From contig CAVYFA010000018.1 in the NCBI GenBank assembly GCA_963767715.1, forward strand, positions 1-64,000: DNA of 64,000 nt. Reading direction: 5' to 3'. The notes beneath the pieces were generated by a model that searched no databases, was not told the DNA's origin, and worked only from the letters and a program-made list of their open reading frames with translations. Origin of the DNA: CAVSXS01 sp963767715 (lineage in GTDB: Bacteria; Chloroflexota; Ktedonobacteria; Ktedonobacterales; Ktedonobacteraceae). A program made the translations under genes and the position numbers. Each line of letters begins with the position of its first letter. The stretch's first letter is position 1. Shown here in pieces: positions 47,783 to 57,124 of the stretch.

Positions 47783-49597
47783 CGGCTGCATCTGCATCTT
47801 CACTGAGTTCGTGTCGCCGACGCTCCTCACAGGCTGATAGACGACGTACCCTTCGAAGATGTGCCGCCGGTAGGGGGTGCGGGATTGTGCAAATAGCCGG
47901 TTAGCCGCAGTAGCCTGCACGGTGCCCTGTAGAAATAGATAAGCCGAGTTCGGATCGCTTTTGACGATGGCATAATAGCCTGGTATGCCATTGGGCGTTC
48001 CTCGCAGGTTATCATCAACGACCAAGCAGATCAGTTTTTCATCGCTCAGAAATGCCAGGCGGTTGCATGTCCAGAAGTCGGTATAGAAATGGGTAGCGTG
48101 GATGCGCACGAGATCATTTATGAGCGCCTGCTGCTGCCGGTCTACCGCTTGAACGGTGGGAAACTCGAAGAAGATGCTAACAGTTCCAGCCAGCATAACT
48201 GCGCCGATGAAAAACAGCCCTCCCCATCGCAATAATGGGCGTATGGGAGCAAAAGCGCCGCCCCCATTCGCGGATGGTTCGCGATGAGGGTCTCTCCTCA
48301 AGCTCAATTCCTGCCTGTCACGCGCAAATCCGCACAGAGGTGCGATGATGGCAGGAGTGGCAATCAACAGAGCGGTGAGGTACCGTCCGTCAGCCGAAAA
48401 GACTGCCGCAACCGGACTTACGGCGAATTCCAGCAGGGTCAGCGCGGCTAACATCAGCAGCGCCAGGCGAGCGAAGTGCCGTATCACCGCCTGGCGATTC
48501 TCCCGTGAACACGGCTTCCCGAGGGACTGTTGCCGCCTGATTTCCCATAATACCCTGAGTTCATGGACAGCGGAAATGAGCCAGAGGATCAGAAAACCGA
48601 GACTCCAGGTGAGCGAGAGGACCAGCAGGCCCCATTGACCGTGTGGATCCAGGCATTCAAAGCGCATAATAGCATTGCCACGTCCTAACTCAACCCAGTT
48701 TGAATCGAAGCAGAGCGGTGGAGCGCCTGTTGCCATTGGAAGGCTCTCGATCAGCGTGCCCTTTACCTCGTAATAGAGCGCGAATTGGCTGTACGGGCTG
48801 TGGGCCAGTACGTAAGTAAAGTCGTTGCGCAGGCCCCACATGATGGACAGCGTCGAAAATGCAGGCGCCGCGTGCAGGTTGTAGATGATCAAGGGAATGC
48901 CGCCGATCAAGAGGCCCAGCAGTACAACCAGAATGGCTCCCCTGAGCAGTTCGCGCCAGCAAAAGAGCGCCAGGAGTAAGCCGGTCATCAAGATGATCGA
49001 GATAAAGATGTAATCACCCCAAAAAGCGAGCGCAACTGCCAATCCCCATGCGCCATAAGCAAGCAATCGCCTCCACTGTCTGTGAAGAGGGATGTCCTGA
49101 TTGGAGGTGTAGGCAAGGTAGGAGGCGAGGAGAAATGCTACGGTGCCGAGGCTGAGAAGTTCAGGGTATCCGCCATGCGCCATGAGTTCCGTGAAGAGCA
49201 TCATGACAGATCCCATGCTCAGCAGGGCAATCGCGATGAGCGCGACTTTTTTGGTATAGAGCAGGCTTGCCAGTAAATACATGCTGGTGAGCGTCAGTGC
49301 AAACAACAGGATGTCGCCGAGACGCAGCGCGAATAACGTCTGACCGAAGATGTGCATCAGCGCGGCACCAAGATACGCCTCGACCCCGCCCATGTAGAGT
49401 TTTCCGTACAGAAAAAGCGGAAAGTCCTTGCCTGTCATAATGTGGATCGCCATAAGCCCCATCGCGGATTCGTCGCTATTCGCCGGCGGCCATCCGGCGA
49501 CCGTCAAAACGATACGCAAAACTACGGCCAGCGCAATGATGACGATGGCCGCTATTCCGGCCGGGCTTATCTTGATTCGCTTCCTGATGAGCAGCAC
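47771..49597 (-). CDS. GT-C fold glycosyltransferase-like membrane protein
   Basis: I choose GTG 49597, 7 to 9 nt after GGAGGA, giving 608 residues; the frame extends to 49645, but there it enters repeat DNA. The N-terminal helix is followed by NSDESAMGLMAIHIMTG, whose acidic DE is placed like the catalytic Asp of PMT/ArnT-type GT-C enzymes, and by KLYMGGVEAYLGA. About eleven helices follow, then a C-terminal periplasmic domain (residues 480-608). It probably transfers sugar from a polyprenyl-phosphate donor; the exact family is uncertain. Confidence 0.78.
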   Translation of the reverse strand: MLLIRKRIKISPAGIAAIVIIALAVVLRIVLTVAGWPPANSDESAMGLMAIHIMTGKDFPLFLYGKLYMGGVEAYLGAALMHIFGQTLFALRLGDILLFALTLTSMYLLASLLYTKKVALIAIALLSMGSVMMLFTELMAHGGYPELLSLGTVAFLLASYLAYTSNQDIPLHRQWRRLLAYGAWGLAVALAFWGDYIFISIILMTGLLLALFCWRELLRGAILVVLLGLLIGGIPLIIYNLHAAPAFSTLSIMWGLRNDFTYVLAHSPYSQFALYYEVKGTLIESLPMATGAPPLCFDSNWVELGRGNAIMRFECLDPHGQWGLLVLSLTWSLGFLILWLISAVHELRVLWEIRRQQSLGKPCSRENRQAVIRHFARLALLMLAALTLLEFAVSPVAAVFSADGRYLTALLIATPAIIAPLCGFARDRQELSLRRDPHREPSANGGGAFAPIRPLLRWGGLFFIGAVMLAGTVSIFFEFPTVQAVDRQQQALINDLVRIHATHFYTDFWTCNRLAFLSDEKLICLVVDDNLRGTPNGIPGYYAIVKSDPNSAYLFLQGTVQATAANRLFAQSRTPYRRHIFEGYVVYQPVRSVGDTNSVKMQMQPLPV

Positions 49598-49612
49598 TTC
49601 CAGATTCCTCCA

Positions 49613-49713
49613 GATGATGCAGATTGAAGATGTGATGGGGACCATTCCCAGGGCGGCGCAAGCGCCCCCGCCCCTACAAAGCTGTCCGCATGTATTCGTT
49701 AATGTGCATTATC
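49613..49713. repeat. MITE-like repeat, copy D
   Basis: The ends are inverted: GATGATGCAGATT (49613-49625) and AATGTGCATTATC (49701-49713). The interior, CCCAGGGCGGCGCAAGCGCC and CCCCTACAAAGCTGTCCGCA, matches the nested module of copy C (28754-28876), which is 22 bp longer. It touches the 5' end of the GT-C gene. Confidence 0.8.
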
Positions 49714-49796
49714 AACAACCCATAACATCTCCGCTCCTGTCCAAAATAATAACGAAGAAGGTAGCTGAAAACGTCATCCTATTCGGGCCAATTATA

Positions 49797-49965
49797 CAGA
49801 CGTTTGGAGATAAAACTAATCGTGAGCGGGCTATTGTGCTGTCCTATCTGTCATCCCTTCGCTGCGCTCTAGGGCAGGCTCTGAGCGCAGCGAAGGATCT
49901 AGCTCGTCGAACGTAGAGATCCTTCGCTGCGCTCAGGATGACAGACCTTATCTCCAAATGTCTGC
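49797..49965. mobile_element. 169-bp MITE with terminal inverted repeats
   Basis: CAGACGTTTGGAGATAA (49797-49813) and TTATCTCCAAATGTCTG (49949-49965) are 17-bp inverted ends with one mismatch. Inside, three blocks of CTTCGCTGCGCTC appear: 49848-49869 and 49917-49944 in one orientation, 49883-49900 in the other, so two mutually exclusive hairpins are possible. There is no ORF. It lies 17 bp upstream of the citrate synthase promoter. Confidence 0.75.
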
Positions 49966-49982
49966 CAAACTATAGCTTCTCG

Positions 49983-50011
49983 TTGACATTGTTTTTTACA
50001 GATGACATAAT
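49983..50011 (+). promoter_or_regulatory. Near-consensus promoter of the citrate synthase gene
   Basis: TTGACA (49983-49988) and CATAAT (50006-50011) are spaced by 17 bp. Predicted transcription start is near 50018, leaving a leader of about 140 nt with several small GC-rich stems before AAGGAGATCTGCT and the ATG. Confidence 0.75.
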
Positions 50012-50156
50012 ACTTTACAGAACCGCATATCATTTGTTGTAGTGAAAGTTCTCTGCTTCGCTGTGGAAGCAGCAGTTCTACGACTCCGGTTCCTACTGCC
50101 GGTTGCCGCCCTGCGCACGTTCTTACGCGAAGCCTCGTTCCTGAAGGAGATCTGCT

Positions 50157-51278
<1,122 letters not shown>

Positions 51279-51281
51279 TCT

Positions 51282-51307
51282 CCAACAACTCCTATAAAAG
51301 TTGTTGG
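51282..51307. terminator. Bidirectional hairpin between citrate synthase and kinase genes
   Basis: CCAACAACT (51282-51290) pairs with AGTTGTTGG (51299-51307) around an 8-nt loop. The stem overlaps the last codons and stop of the kinase gene. Confidence 0.7.
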
Positions 51308-53211
51308 ATGTCTCGTTTCATCTCAGCGTAGCTCTGGTAGCGCATTGATCTTTCTTCCATCAAGGCGTGGCCCAGGATCGCCTCAAGCTCCGGCGAGACG
51401 AGCGGGTTGAAGGCGCGAATGGGGGGGAAGGCCGGGTAGTGTGGCGGCGGATAATTTGCCAGTGCGTGGTGCATGGTGGCCGCCAGCATGTAGATGCAGG
51501 TACGATGGTCGAAGGGCGTATCCTTGACCGGCACGTAGGCCGAGATGGCGATCTTCTGCGTTGTGACGTGTCTCGCCGACCCGGGCAGCTTTTCCTGCGG
51601 GGGAGGCGAGATCGGGAAACCGGTCAGCATGGCGCGCCGGCGTGCATTTTCGATGACGATGTTGGCGGGCGCAATATCGTAGTGGCGCAGGGCCGGGCGT
51701 CCCGTTCCTTGCTGCTCCAGCGCAATCAAGACGTTCAGGATATTGTTCATATAGCCTAGTACTTCGCGTTCGGAGAGTGGCTTGAGCAGTTTCTGGAGTA
51801 ATTCCTCGATAGTTTCGCCATCGATATAGTTTTCTACGAGATAATAATGTTTTCCCTCGGCGAAGCGATCGAGCACGGTTGGAACCAGCGGGTGGTGGAA
51901 AGCTGCCAGCCGTTCGGTGGCTTTCTCATAGTAGATGATCTCTTTGCGGCGCCGGTCCAGTGGGCTGCCGGCGCACTCCCAGCGTTTCAGGATAACTTTG
52001 CGCTCGTTTGCCGCCGTATCGAGCGCGATGGCCGTCATCGCCTTTGTATCATCGTTCTGCTTAAGAACGTGCTGGATGACGTATCGTCCCTGCCGCACGG
52101 TGACGCCCGAGAGAGGGCTGTGCGCGACCATCGCCGGTGGGATGGTCAGTCGTCCGCAAACGGAGCAGCAGCGCTGTCCGAAACGCGCGGGAGTGTCGCA
52201 GTAGGGGCAGCGGCGATCATCCGATTCCGCGCCGCACATAGCGCAGCGCTGTGCCCCACTACGGTTCTGGTGGCCGCATCTCTGGCAGACGTAGCGCGCC
52301 TGGGCGATCGTGACAGCGCTGGCGTAATTGTCGGCAAACTCGACGACGCTGCGATAGCGCATGTGATAATCCTTCGCCAGCGCGCGCATCAGCACCGCGC
52401 TCACCTCGACCGGTATGCGTGGGTTCCAGCGCTGTGGCGGGGGCGGCGCGTCGTTGATGTGCGCGTTCCACATCTGCTCGATGCGTGAGTAGACGAAGGG
52501 AGGGCGGCCCGCCAGCAATTCGTACATGCATACCGCCAGGGCATACTGATCGGAGTCACGCCTGGGATAGCCCTGCCACTGCTCCGGTGGCATGTAGGGT
52601 GCGGTGCCCGTTACTTCTCCGAGCGAGGCGTGTGTTTGCATGCCAAGGTAGAACGTCGCCCCAAAGTCGGAGAGCAGTATCTGCCCGCCGCGCCCGATCA
52701 GCAGGTTCCCCGGCTTCACATCCTGGTGGATCAGCCCGTTTTCATGCACGTAAAAGAGCGCGTCCGCCGCCTGTTTCAGGTAAGGTACCAGTTCTTCCGC
52801 GTAGGCCGGGCGCCGCGTGCCATCCTCCTTACGGAACAGGTCGAGAATGGTGCGCGGCGCGTATTCCATCACCAGGTAGGGGCGTTCATCTTCGAGGCTG
52901 CCAAAGTTATAGACCGGCAGGATATTGGGATGCTGCAGGTTGGCAATGCGGCGCGCCTCTGAGAAGAAGCTATCGCGCGCCTTCTCGTTATACTGGTCGA
53001 CGCGCAGCACCTTGAGAGCGAGTAGACGGCTGAGTGGCGCCGGTTCGCGCACCTGGTAGACATGCCCATAGCTGCCCGTGCCAACGAAAGCGACCACCTC
53101 GTAGATGCCGATGCGCGCCCCTCGCACCAGGAAATCGCAGCGCTGGCACACCTTCGCCGAATCGGGGTTTTCATGCCCGCCGCCCGCTCGTGGATTCAGA
53201 CAACGCGCCAC
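51292..53211 (-). CDS. Ser/Thr protein kinase with zinc ribbons and a C-terminal pseudokinase
   Basis: GTG start; 639 residues. Residues 1-30 look like a degenerate zinc ribbon (only Cys22 and Cys25 of the second knuckle remain paired). Residues 36-290 are a Hanks-type kinase: GTGSYG loop, Lys67, HQDVKPGN (Asp164, an HQD instead of HRD), DFG (182-184). Residues 309-352 hold two zinc ribbons with CxxC knuckles. Residues 370-639 form a second kinase-like fold with HYDIAPANIVIE but TGF in place of DFG, so probably inactive. No membrane helix is seen, unlike PASTA kinases. The substrate is unknown. Confidence 0.9.
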   Translation of the reverse strand: MARCLNPRAGGGHENPDSAKVCQRCDFLVRGARIGIYEVVAFVGTGSYGHVYQVREPAPLSRLLALKVLRVDQYNEKARDSFFSEARRIANLQHPNILPVYNFGSLEDERPYLVMEYAPRTILDLFRKEDGTRRPAYAEELVPYLKQAADALFYVHENGLIHQDVKPGNLLIGRGGQILLSDFGATFYLGMQTHASLGEVTGTAPYMPPEQWQGYPRRDSDQYALAVCMYELLAGRPPFVYSRIEQMWNAHINDAPPPPQRWNPRIPVEVSAVLMRALAKDYHMRYRSVVEFADNYASAVTIAQARYVCQRCGHQNRSGAQRCAMCGAESDDRRCPYCDTPARFGQRCCSVCGRLTIPPAMVAHSPLSGVTVRQGRYVIQHVLKQNDDTKAMTAIALDTAANERKVILKRWECAGSPLDRRRKEIIYYEKATERLAAFHHPLVPTVLDRFAEGKHYYLVENYIDGETIEELLQKLLKPLSEREVLGYMNNILNVLIALEQQGTGRPALRHYDIAPANIVIENARRRAMLTGFPISPPPQEKLPGSARHVTTQKIAISAYVPVKDTPFDHRTCIYMLAATMHHALANYPPPHYPAFPPIRAFNPLVSPELEAILGHALMEERSMRYQSYAEMKRDIQQLL

Positions 53212-53378
53212 CGATCTATCCTACGTCTTTCGTAATATGATATTGAAGATTGCTGAGTTAATGACACAATCACTCCACCTTTACCCCAACGCACATCTGG
53301 CTACAGATAATTACACCCTTGCTAATAATATCTACGCTCTTATGCATGCTAAGTTGCGTAATGGCATGAATGGTACTA

Positions 53379-54026
53379 TCATCTCTGCATCCAGCGCGCC
53401 GACGACCAGCCCAGGTGCGCATGGCTATTCACCAGCCGCAGCATGGCATGCTCGCTATCGCGCCAATCGATCACGCTGATCGTGGCGGGGTCAAGAAAGA
53501 TACGAAAAGCCGAGGAGAGCGGGGCGCCCATGGCCGTACACAGCAGCACCTTGATTGGCCCAACATGCGATACCAGCGCAATTGCCTGGTCAGGGTATTG
53601 CAGCCCGAGCTGCTTCACTGCCGTACAGACACGCCGCTGCATCTCCGCGAAGCTCTCGCCGCCCGGTGGGGCAAGCGTCGCGTCACGCTCCCAGGCCTGC
53701 AGGTGCAGCGCATGCTCCTCGCCGCTCGCCATCACCTCGGCGCGCGTCAATCCTTCCCATGCGCCAAAGCTGCACTCACTCAGTGCATCGAGCCGCTGCG
53801 CCTCCAACCCTAATCGTTGCGCGATGGGCATGGCCGTGCGGTACGCGCGCTGCAACGGGCTGCTGTAGACCGCCTTGATTGGCAAGATGGAGAGCGCTTC
53901 GGTGAGTTGCTGCGCCTGTGCGAGGCCCTGCTCGCTCAATGGCTCGTCGCTGATGCCGATGTAGCGGTAGGAGCGGTTGGCAACGGTTTCGCCGTGCCGG
54001 ACGAGGATGAGGCGCGTGTGAGACAA
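53379..54026 (-). CDS. Histidine phosphatase family protein (phosphoglycerate mutase-like)
   Basis: The 215-residue protein has the phosphohistidine motif LVRHGET (residues 8-14) and later conserved ECSFGAWEGL and VSHVGPIKVLL with the second His. Family members include cofactor-dependent mutases, alpha-ribazole phosphatase and broad phosphatases. The length and motif spacing favour a phosphatase. It lies 13 bp downstream of the biotin carrier gene and is probably co-transcribed. The stretch 53212-53378 is AT-rich and holds no gene. Confidence 0.9.
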   Translation of the reverse strand: MSHTRLILVRHGETVANRSYRYIGISDEPLSEQGLAQAQQLTEALSILPIKAVYSSPLQRAYRTAMPIAQRLGLEAQRLDALSECSFGAWEGLTRAEVMASGEEHALHLQAWERDATLAPPGGESFAEMQRRVCTAVKQLGLQYPDQAIALVSHVGPIKVLLCTAMGAPLSSAFRIFLDPATISVIDWRDSEHAMLRLVNSHAHLGWSSARWMQR

Positions 54027-54039
54027 AGGTGTGGCTCCT

Positions 54040-54597
54040 CTATTCCCCCACTACAACCAGAACATCCCCCTGGTTCACCGTCTGCCCTTTGCTGACCCGC
54101 ACTTCCTTGATCGTCCCATTGATCGGCGATGCCAGGTCGTTTTCCATCTTCATCGCTTCGAGGATGGCCACGGTCTGGCCGCGTTCTACCTGTGCGCCTG
54201 CTTCCAGTGGGATGCCCAGTACCAGGCCGGGCATGGGCGCGCGCACGCTGGCCTCGCTGCTCTCGTAGGCGGACTTGATCGAACCGGCCAGCGCTTTCTC
54301 GCGCTCATCTTCAACGTGCACCTCGAAGCGCTGGCCGTCCAGGAAGATTTCATAGATATTTTCGGTTGAATTGGGCTTTATGACCTGTCGCGCGTAGACC
54401 TCGAACGATTTCCCGTCGATCAGCAGACTGTAGTGGCCACCGTTCGCCACCTGTCCCCTGGCGTCAGCCGCGAGCGGCGCGAGCTGTTCCCAGTCAATGT
54501 CATGCGCCTGCCCGTCTATAGTCACGGTGCGGTGCCGTTCCTCTTCGCCGGTGGTGATGGTATAAGCCTGGTCGTTGATGGTTGAGATGTACGGCAT
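54040..54597 (-). CDS. Biotin carboxyl carrier protein-like (biotinyl domain)
   Basis: The C-terminal 75 residues form a biotinyl/lipoyl domain with EAMKMEN, where Lys150 would carry biotin. The N-terminal ~110 residues contain two strand-rich segments (YEIFLDGQRFEVHVE), as seen in carrier domains of acyl-CoA carboxylases. The protein would shuttle carboxybiotin between a biotin carboxylase and a carboxyltransferase, neither of which is in the window. The length is 185 residues. The ATG follows AAGGAGCAGCAG. Confidence 0.9.
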   Translation of the reverse strand: MPYISTINDQAYTITTGEEERHRTVTIDGQAHDIDWEQLAPLAADARGQVANGGHYSLLIDGKSFEVYARQVIKPNSTENIYEIFLDGQRFEVHVEDEREKALAGSIKSAYESSEASVRAPMPGLVLGIPLEAGAQVERGQTVAILEAMKMENDLASPINGTIKEVRVSKGQTVNQGDVLVVVGE

Positions 54598-54643
54598 GAT
54601 CTGCTGCTCCTTACGATGATCTGAACTATTATATCACCAAAAT

Positions 54644-54665
54644 TCTAACACTTCTCTAACACTTC
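54644..54665. repeat. 11-bp tandem direct repeat in a divergent promoter region
   Basis: Two perfect copies of TCTAACACTTC (54644-54654 and 54655-54665) and a partial third (CACTTCTAACG near 54673) lie between the divergent biotin carrier and Cys-rich protein genes. The one-helical-turn period suggests a regulator binding site. Confidence 0.5.
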
Positions 54666-54751
54666 TCCTATGCACTTCTAACGCAGCGTATGCGATACTT
54701 CTATACGAACGTGTAACGGGAAACCTGCACAACATCAGAAGGCAAGAGGAT

Positions 54752-54997
54752 ATGGACTCCGAGAACACAGCGCGGCAACAATCACACAATGATCATGTGG
54801 GTCAGGGCAGCACGCCCCGACCTGTGCCGCGCTGTGCCAACTGCGATATCGATATCCTCTGGGAGCCGGTCTACCGGCAGGGCATTGCCTATTGCTGCAG
54901 CGGGTGCGCAGATGGCGGTCCCTGCAACTGTGATTATTCGCAGTATCACGCCGTCAACATCGCGGGCGTTATTCACTATCGCTCGGATGCTGGTTGA
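54752..54997 (+). CDS. Small Cys-rich, probably metal-binding protein
   Basis: The 81-residue protein has an acidic, His-containing start, then CANC, YCCSGC and PCNCDY: eight Cys in total, enough for two metal sites. This resembles small metallothionein-like or zinc-ribbon proteins, but I recognise no family. A GAGGAT site precedes the ATG. It is 110 bp upstream of groES in the same direction and could share its transcript. Confidence 0.7.
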   Translation: MDSENTARQQSHNDHVGQGSTPRPVPRCANCDIDILWEPVYRQGIAYCCSGCADGGPCNCDYSQYHAVNIAGVIHYRSDAG

Positions 54998-55107
54998 GTT
55001 TGGCAGGAGGCCGGCGCGAGGCTCTCGAACTGAAACGCCCCGTAAAACGTGGCCGGGCATGTATTTCACCCGTTACCACAAAATTCAAGAAGCAAGGAGT
55101 TGAGGTT

Positions 55108-55398
55108 ATGCAAAAGATCCGTCCCGTTGGCGACCGCGTGGTCGTCAAACCAACCGCTAAAGAAGAAGTCACCAAAAGCGGCATCGTTATTCCTGACACC
55201 GCCAAAGAGAAGCCCCAGGAGGGTACCGTCATTGCTGTCGGCAGTGGCCGCCTCTTAGACAACGGCGACCGCGCTGCGATGGACATTCGCGAGGGCGACC
55301 GCATCCTGTACGCCAAGTACGGTGGCACCGAGTTCAAGCTCGACGGCGAAGAATATCTCGTCTTGAAGGAAAACGACATCCTCGCCATTATTGGCTAG
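55108..55398 (+). CDS. groES: Co-chaperonin GroES
   Basis: The 96-residue protein forms the lid of the GroEL chamber. It starts MQKIRPVGDRVVVKP behind AAGGAG; longer in-frame starts are not conserved. The mobile loop (KEEVTKSGIVIPDTAKEK) and closing LVLKENDILAIIG are typical. I looked for a CIRCE operator upstream and found none. groEL follows by 20 bp. Confidence 0.97.
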   Translation: MQKIRPVGDRVVVKPTAKEEVTKSGIVIPDTAKEKPQEGTVIAVGSGRLLDNGDRAAMDIREGDRILYAKYGGTEFKLDGEEYLVLKENDILAIIG

Positions 55399-55418
55399 CA
55401 CTGAAGGAGTGAATACGT

Positions 55419-57044
55419 ATGGCAAAGCAGCTTATGTTCGACGAAGAAGCTCGTCGTTCACTGAAAAAAGGTATTGATATCCTGGCCGGGGCCGTCAAAG
55501 CCACACTTGGCCCCAAGGGCCGCAACGTCGCGCTCGACAAGAAGTTCGGCGCGCCCACTGTCACCCACGACGGCGTTACCGTCGCCAAAGAAATCCAGCT
55601 TGAGAACGCCTTCGAGAATATGGGCGCTCAGCTCCTCAAAGAAGCCGCCACGCGCACGAACGATGTCGCCGGTGACGGCACCACCACCGCGACCGTGCTG
55701 GCGCAGGCTATCGTCAACGAGGGCCTGAAGAACCTCGCTGCAGGCGCGAACCCAATGCAGCTCAAACAGGGCATCGACAAGGGTACCGAGGCAGTCGTCG
55801 AATATATTCGCAAGATGGCCATTCCTGTAGAGGACAAGAAAGAAATCGCGCAGATCGCCGCTATTTCGGCAGCCGATGAGAGCATCGGCGAGCTCATCGC
55901 CGATGTGATGGATCGCGTCGGCAAAGATGGCGTCATCACCGTTGAAGAGTCACGCGGCATCAACTTCGAGACCGAGTATGTCGAAGGTATGCAGATCGAC
56001 AAGGGCTACATCTCTGCCTACTTCGTCACCAACGCTGAGAAGATGGAGTCGTCCATCGACGAGCCGTACATCCTCATTACCGACAAAAAGATCAGCGCCG
56101 TCGCCGATATCCTGCCCATTCTGGAGAAGCTGACTCAGCAGGGCCGCCGTGAAGTCGTCATCATCGCCGAAGATGTCGATGGTGAGGCACTGGCGACCCT
56201 GGTGGTCAACAAGCTGCGCGGTATCCTCAACGTGCTGGCGGTCAAGGCCCCCGGCTTCGGCGACCGCCGCAAAGAGATGCTGCGCGACATCGCCGTGCTG
56301 ACCGGCGGACAGGTCATCAGTGAAGAGATGGGCCGCCGCCTCGATAGCGTCACCCTCGCCGATCTCGGCCAGGCTCGCCGCGTCGTGTCCCACAAGGATG
56401 ACACCACCATCGTCGAAGGCCGTGGCGATCCCGCCGACATCCAGGCGCGCATCCGCCAGATCAAGGCTCAGATCGAGGAGACCACCAGTGACTACGACCG
56501 CGAGAAGTTGCAGGAGCGCCAGGCCAAACTGTCCGGCGGCGTGGCCCTCATCAAAGTCGGCGCGGGCTCCGAGGTTGAGCTGAAGTATCGCAAGACCCGC
56601 GTGGAAGATGCCCTCTCGGCCACCCGCGCCGGCGTCGAGGAAGGCATGGTTCCCGGTGGCGGCGTAGCCCTGTTGAACGCCATTTCCTGCCTGGACTCGC
56701 TGCAGTTGACGAGCGATGCCGCGACCGGCGTCGCTATCCTGCGCCGCGCCCTCGAAGAGCCGCTGCGCCAGCTCGCCATCAACGGCGGCAAGGATGGCTC
56801 GGTCGTCGTCGAAGGCGTTCGCCGCGCCCAGAAAGAGCAGAAGAACGACAAGATCGGCTACAACGTCCTGTCCGACAAGTACGAAGATATGGTCTCCGCC
56901 GGTATCATCGATCCCGCGAAGGTGACGCGCTCTGCCCTGCAGAATGCCACCAGCATCGCCGCGATGATCCTCACCACGGAGGCCCTCGTCACCGATCTAC
57001 CCGAGAAAGAGAGGCCTGCCGCTCCGGCCATGCCCGAGTACTAG
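55419..57044 (+). CDS. groEL: Chaperonin GroEL
   Basis: The 541-residue protein folds client proteins in the cytoplasm with ATP. Signatures: GPKGRNVALDKKFG, the ATP motif AGDGTTTATVLAQ, and AAISAADESIGELIADVMD. The C-terminus ends PAAPAMPEY and lacks the Gly-Gly-Met tail common in other GroELs. GAAGGAGTG lies before the ATG. The gene ends at a 66-bp palindrome. Confidence 0.98.
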   Translation: MAKQLMFDEEARRSLKKGIDILAGAVKATLGPKGRNVALDKKFGAPTVTHDGVTVAKEIQLENAFENMGAQLLKEAATRTNDVAGDGTTTATVLAQAIVNEGLKNLAAGANPMQLKQGIDKGTEAVVEYIRKMAIPVEDKKEIAQIAAISAADESIGELIADVMDRVGKDGVITVEESRGINFETEYVEGMQIDKGYISAYFVTNAEKMESSIDEPYILITDKKISAVADILPILEKLTQQGRREVVIIAEDVDGEALATLVVNKLRGILNVLAVKAPGFGDRRKEMLRDIAVLTGGQVISEEMGRRLDSVTLADLGQARRVVSHKDDTTIVEGRGDPADIQARIRQIKAQIEETTSDYDREKLQERQAKLSGGVALIKVGAGSEVELKYRKTRVEDALSATRAGVEEGMVPGGGVALLNAISCLDSLQLTSDAATGVAILRRALEEPLRQLAINGGKDGSVVVEGVRRAQKEQKNDKIGYNVLSDKYEDMVSAGIIDPAKVTRSALQNATSIAAMILTTEALVTDLPEKERPAAPAMPEY

Positions 57045-57048
57045 GACT

Positions 57049-57114
57049 ATCGACGGTAGAAAAGTGATTGCCCTTCCCCGGCCGGGGAAGGGCAATCACT
57101 TTTCTACCGTCGAT
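57049..57114. terminator. 66-bp perfect palindrome after groEL
   Basis: Every base from 57049 to 57114 pairs about the centre 57081/57082, including GAAAAGT/ACTTTTC tracts that give short T-runs on both strands. It lies between convergent genes, so it should terminate both. Confidence 0.88.
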
Positions 57115-57124
57115 GCGGTTGCTC

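Noticed and set aside
54998..55107. CIRCE operator upstream of groES
   Set aside because: No inverted TTAGCACTC/GAGTGCTAA pair is present; the partial word TAGCACTGAAGGAGTG before groEL is the groES stop plus ribosome-binding site.
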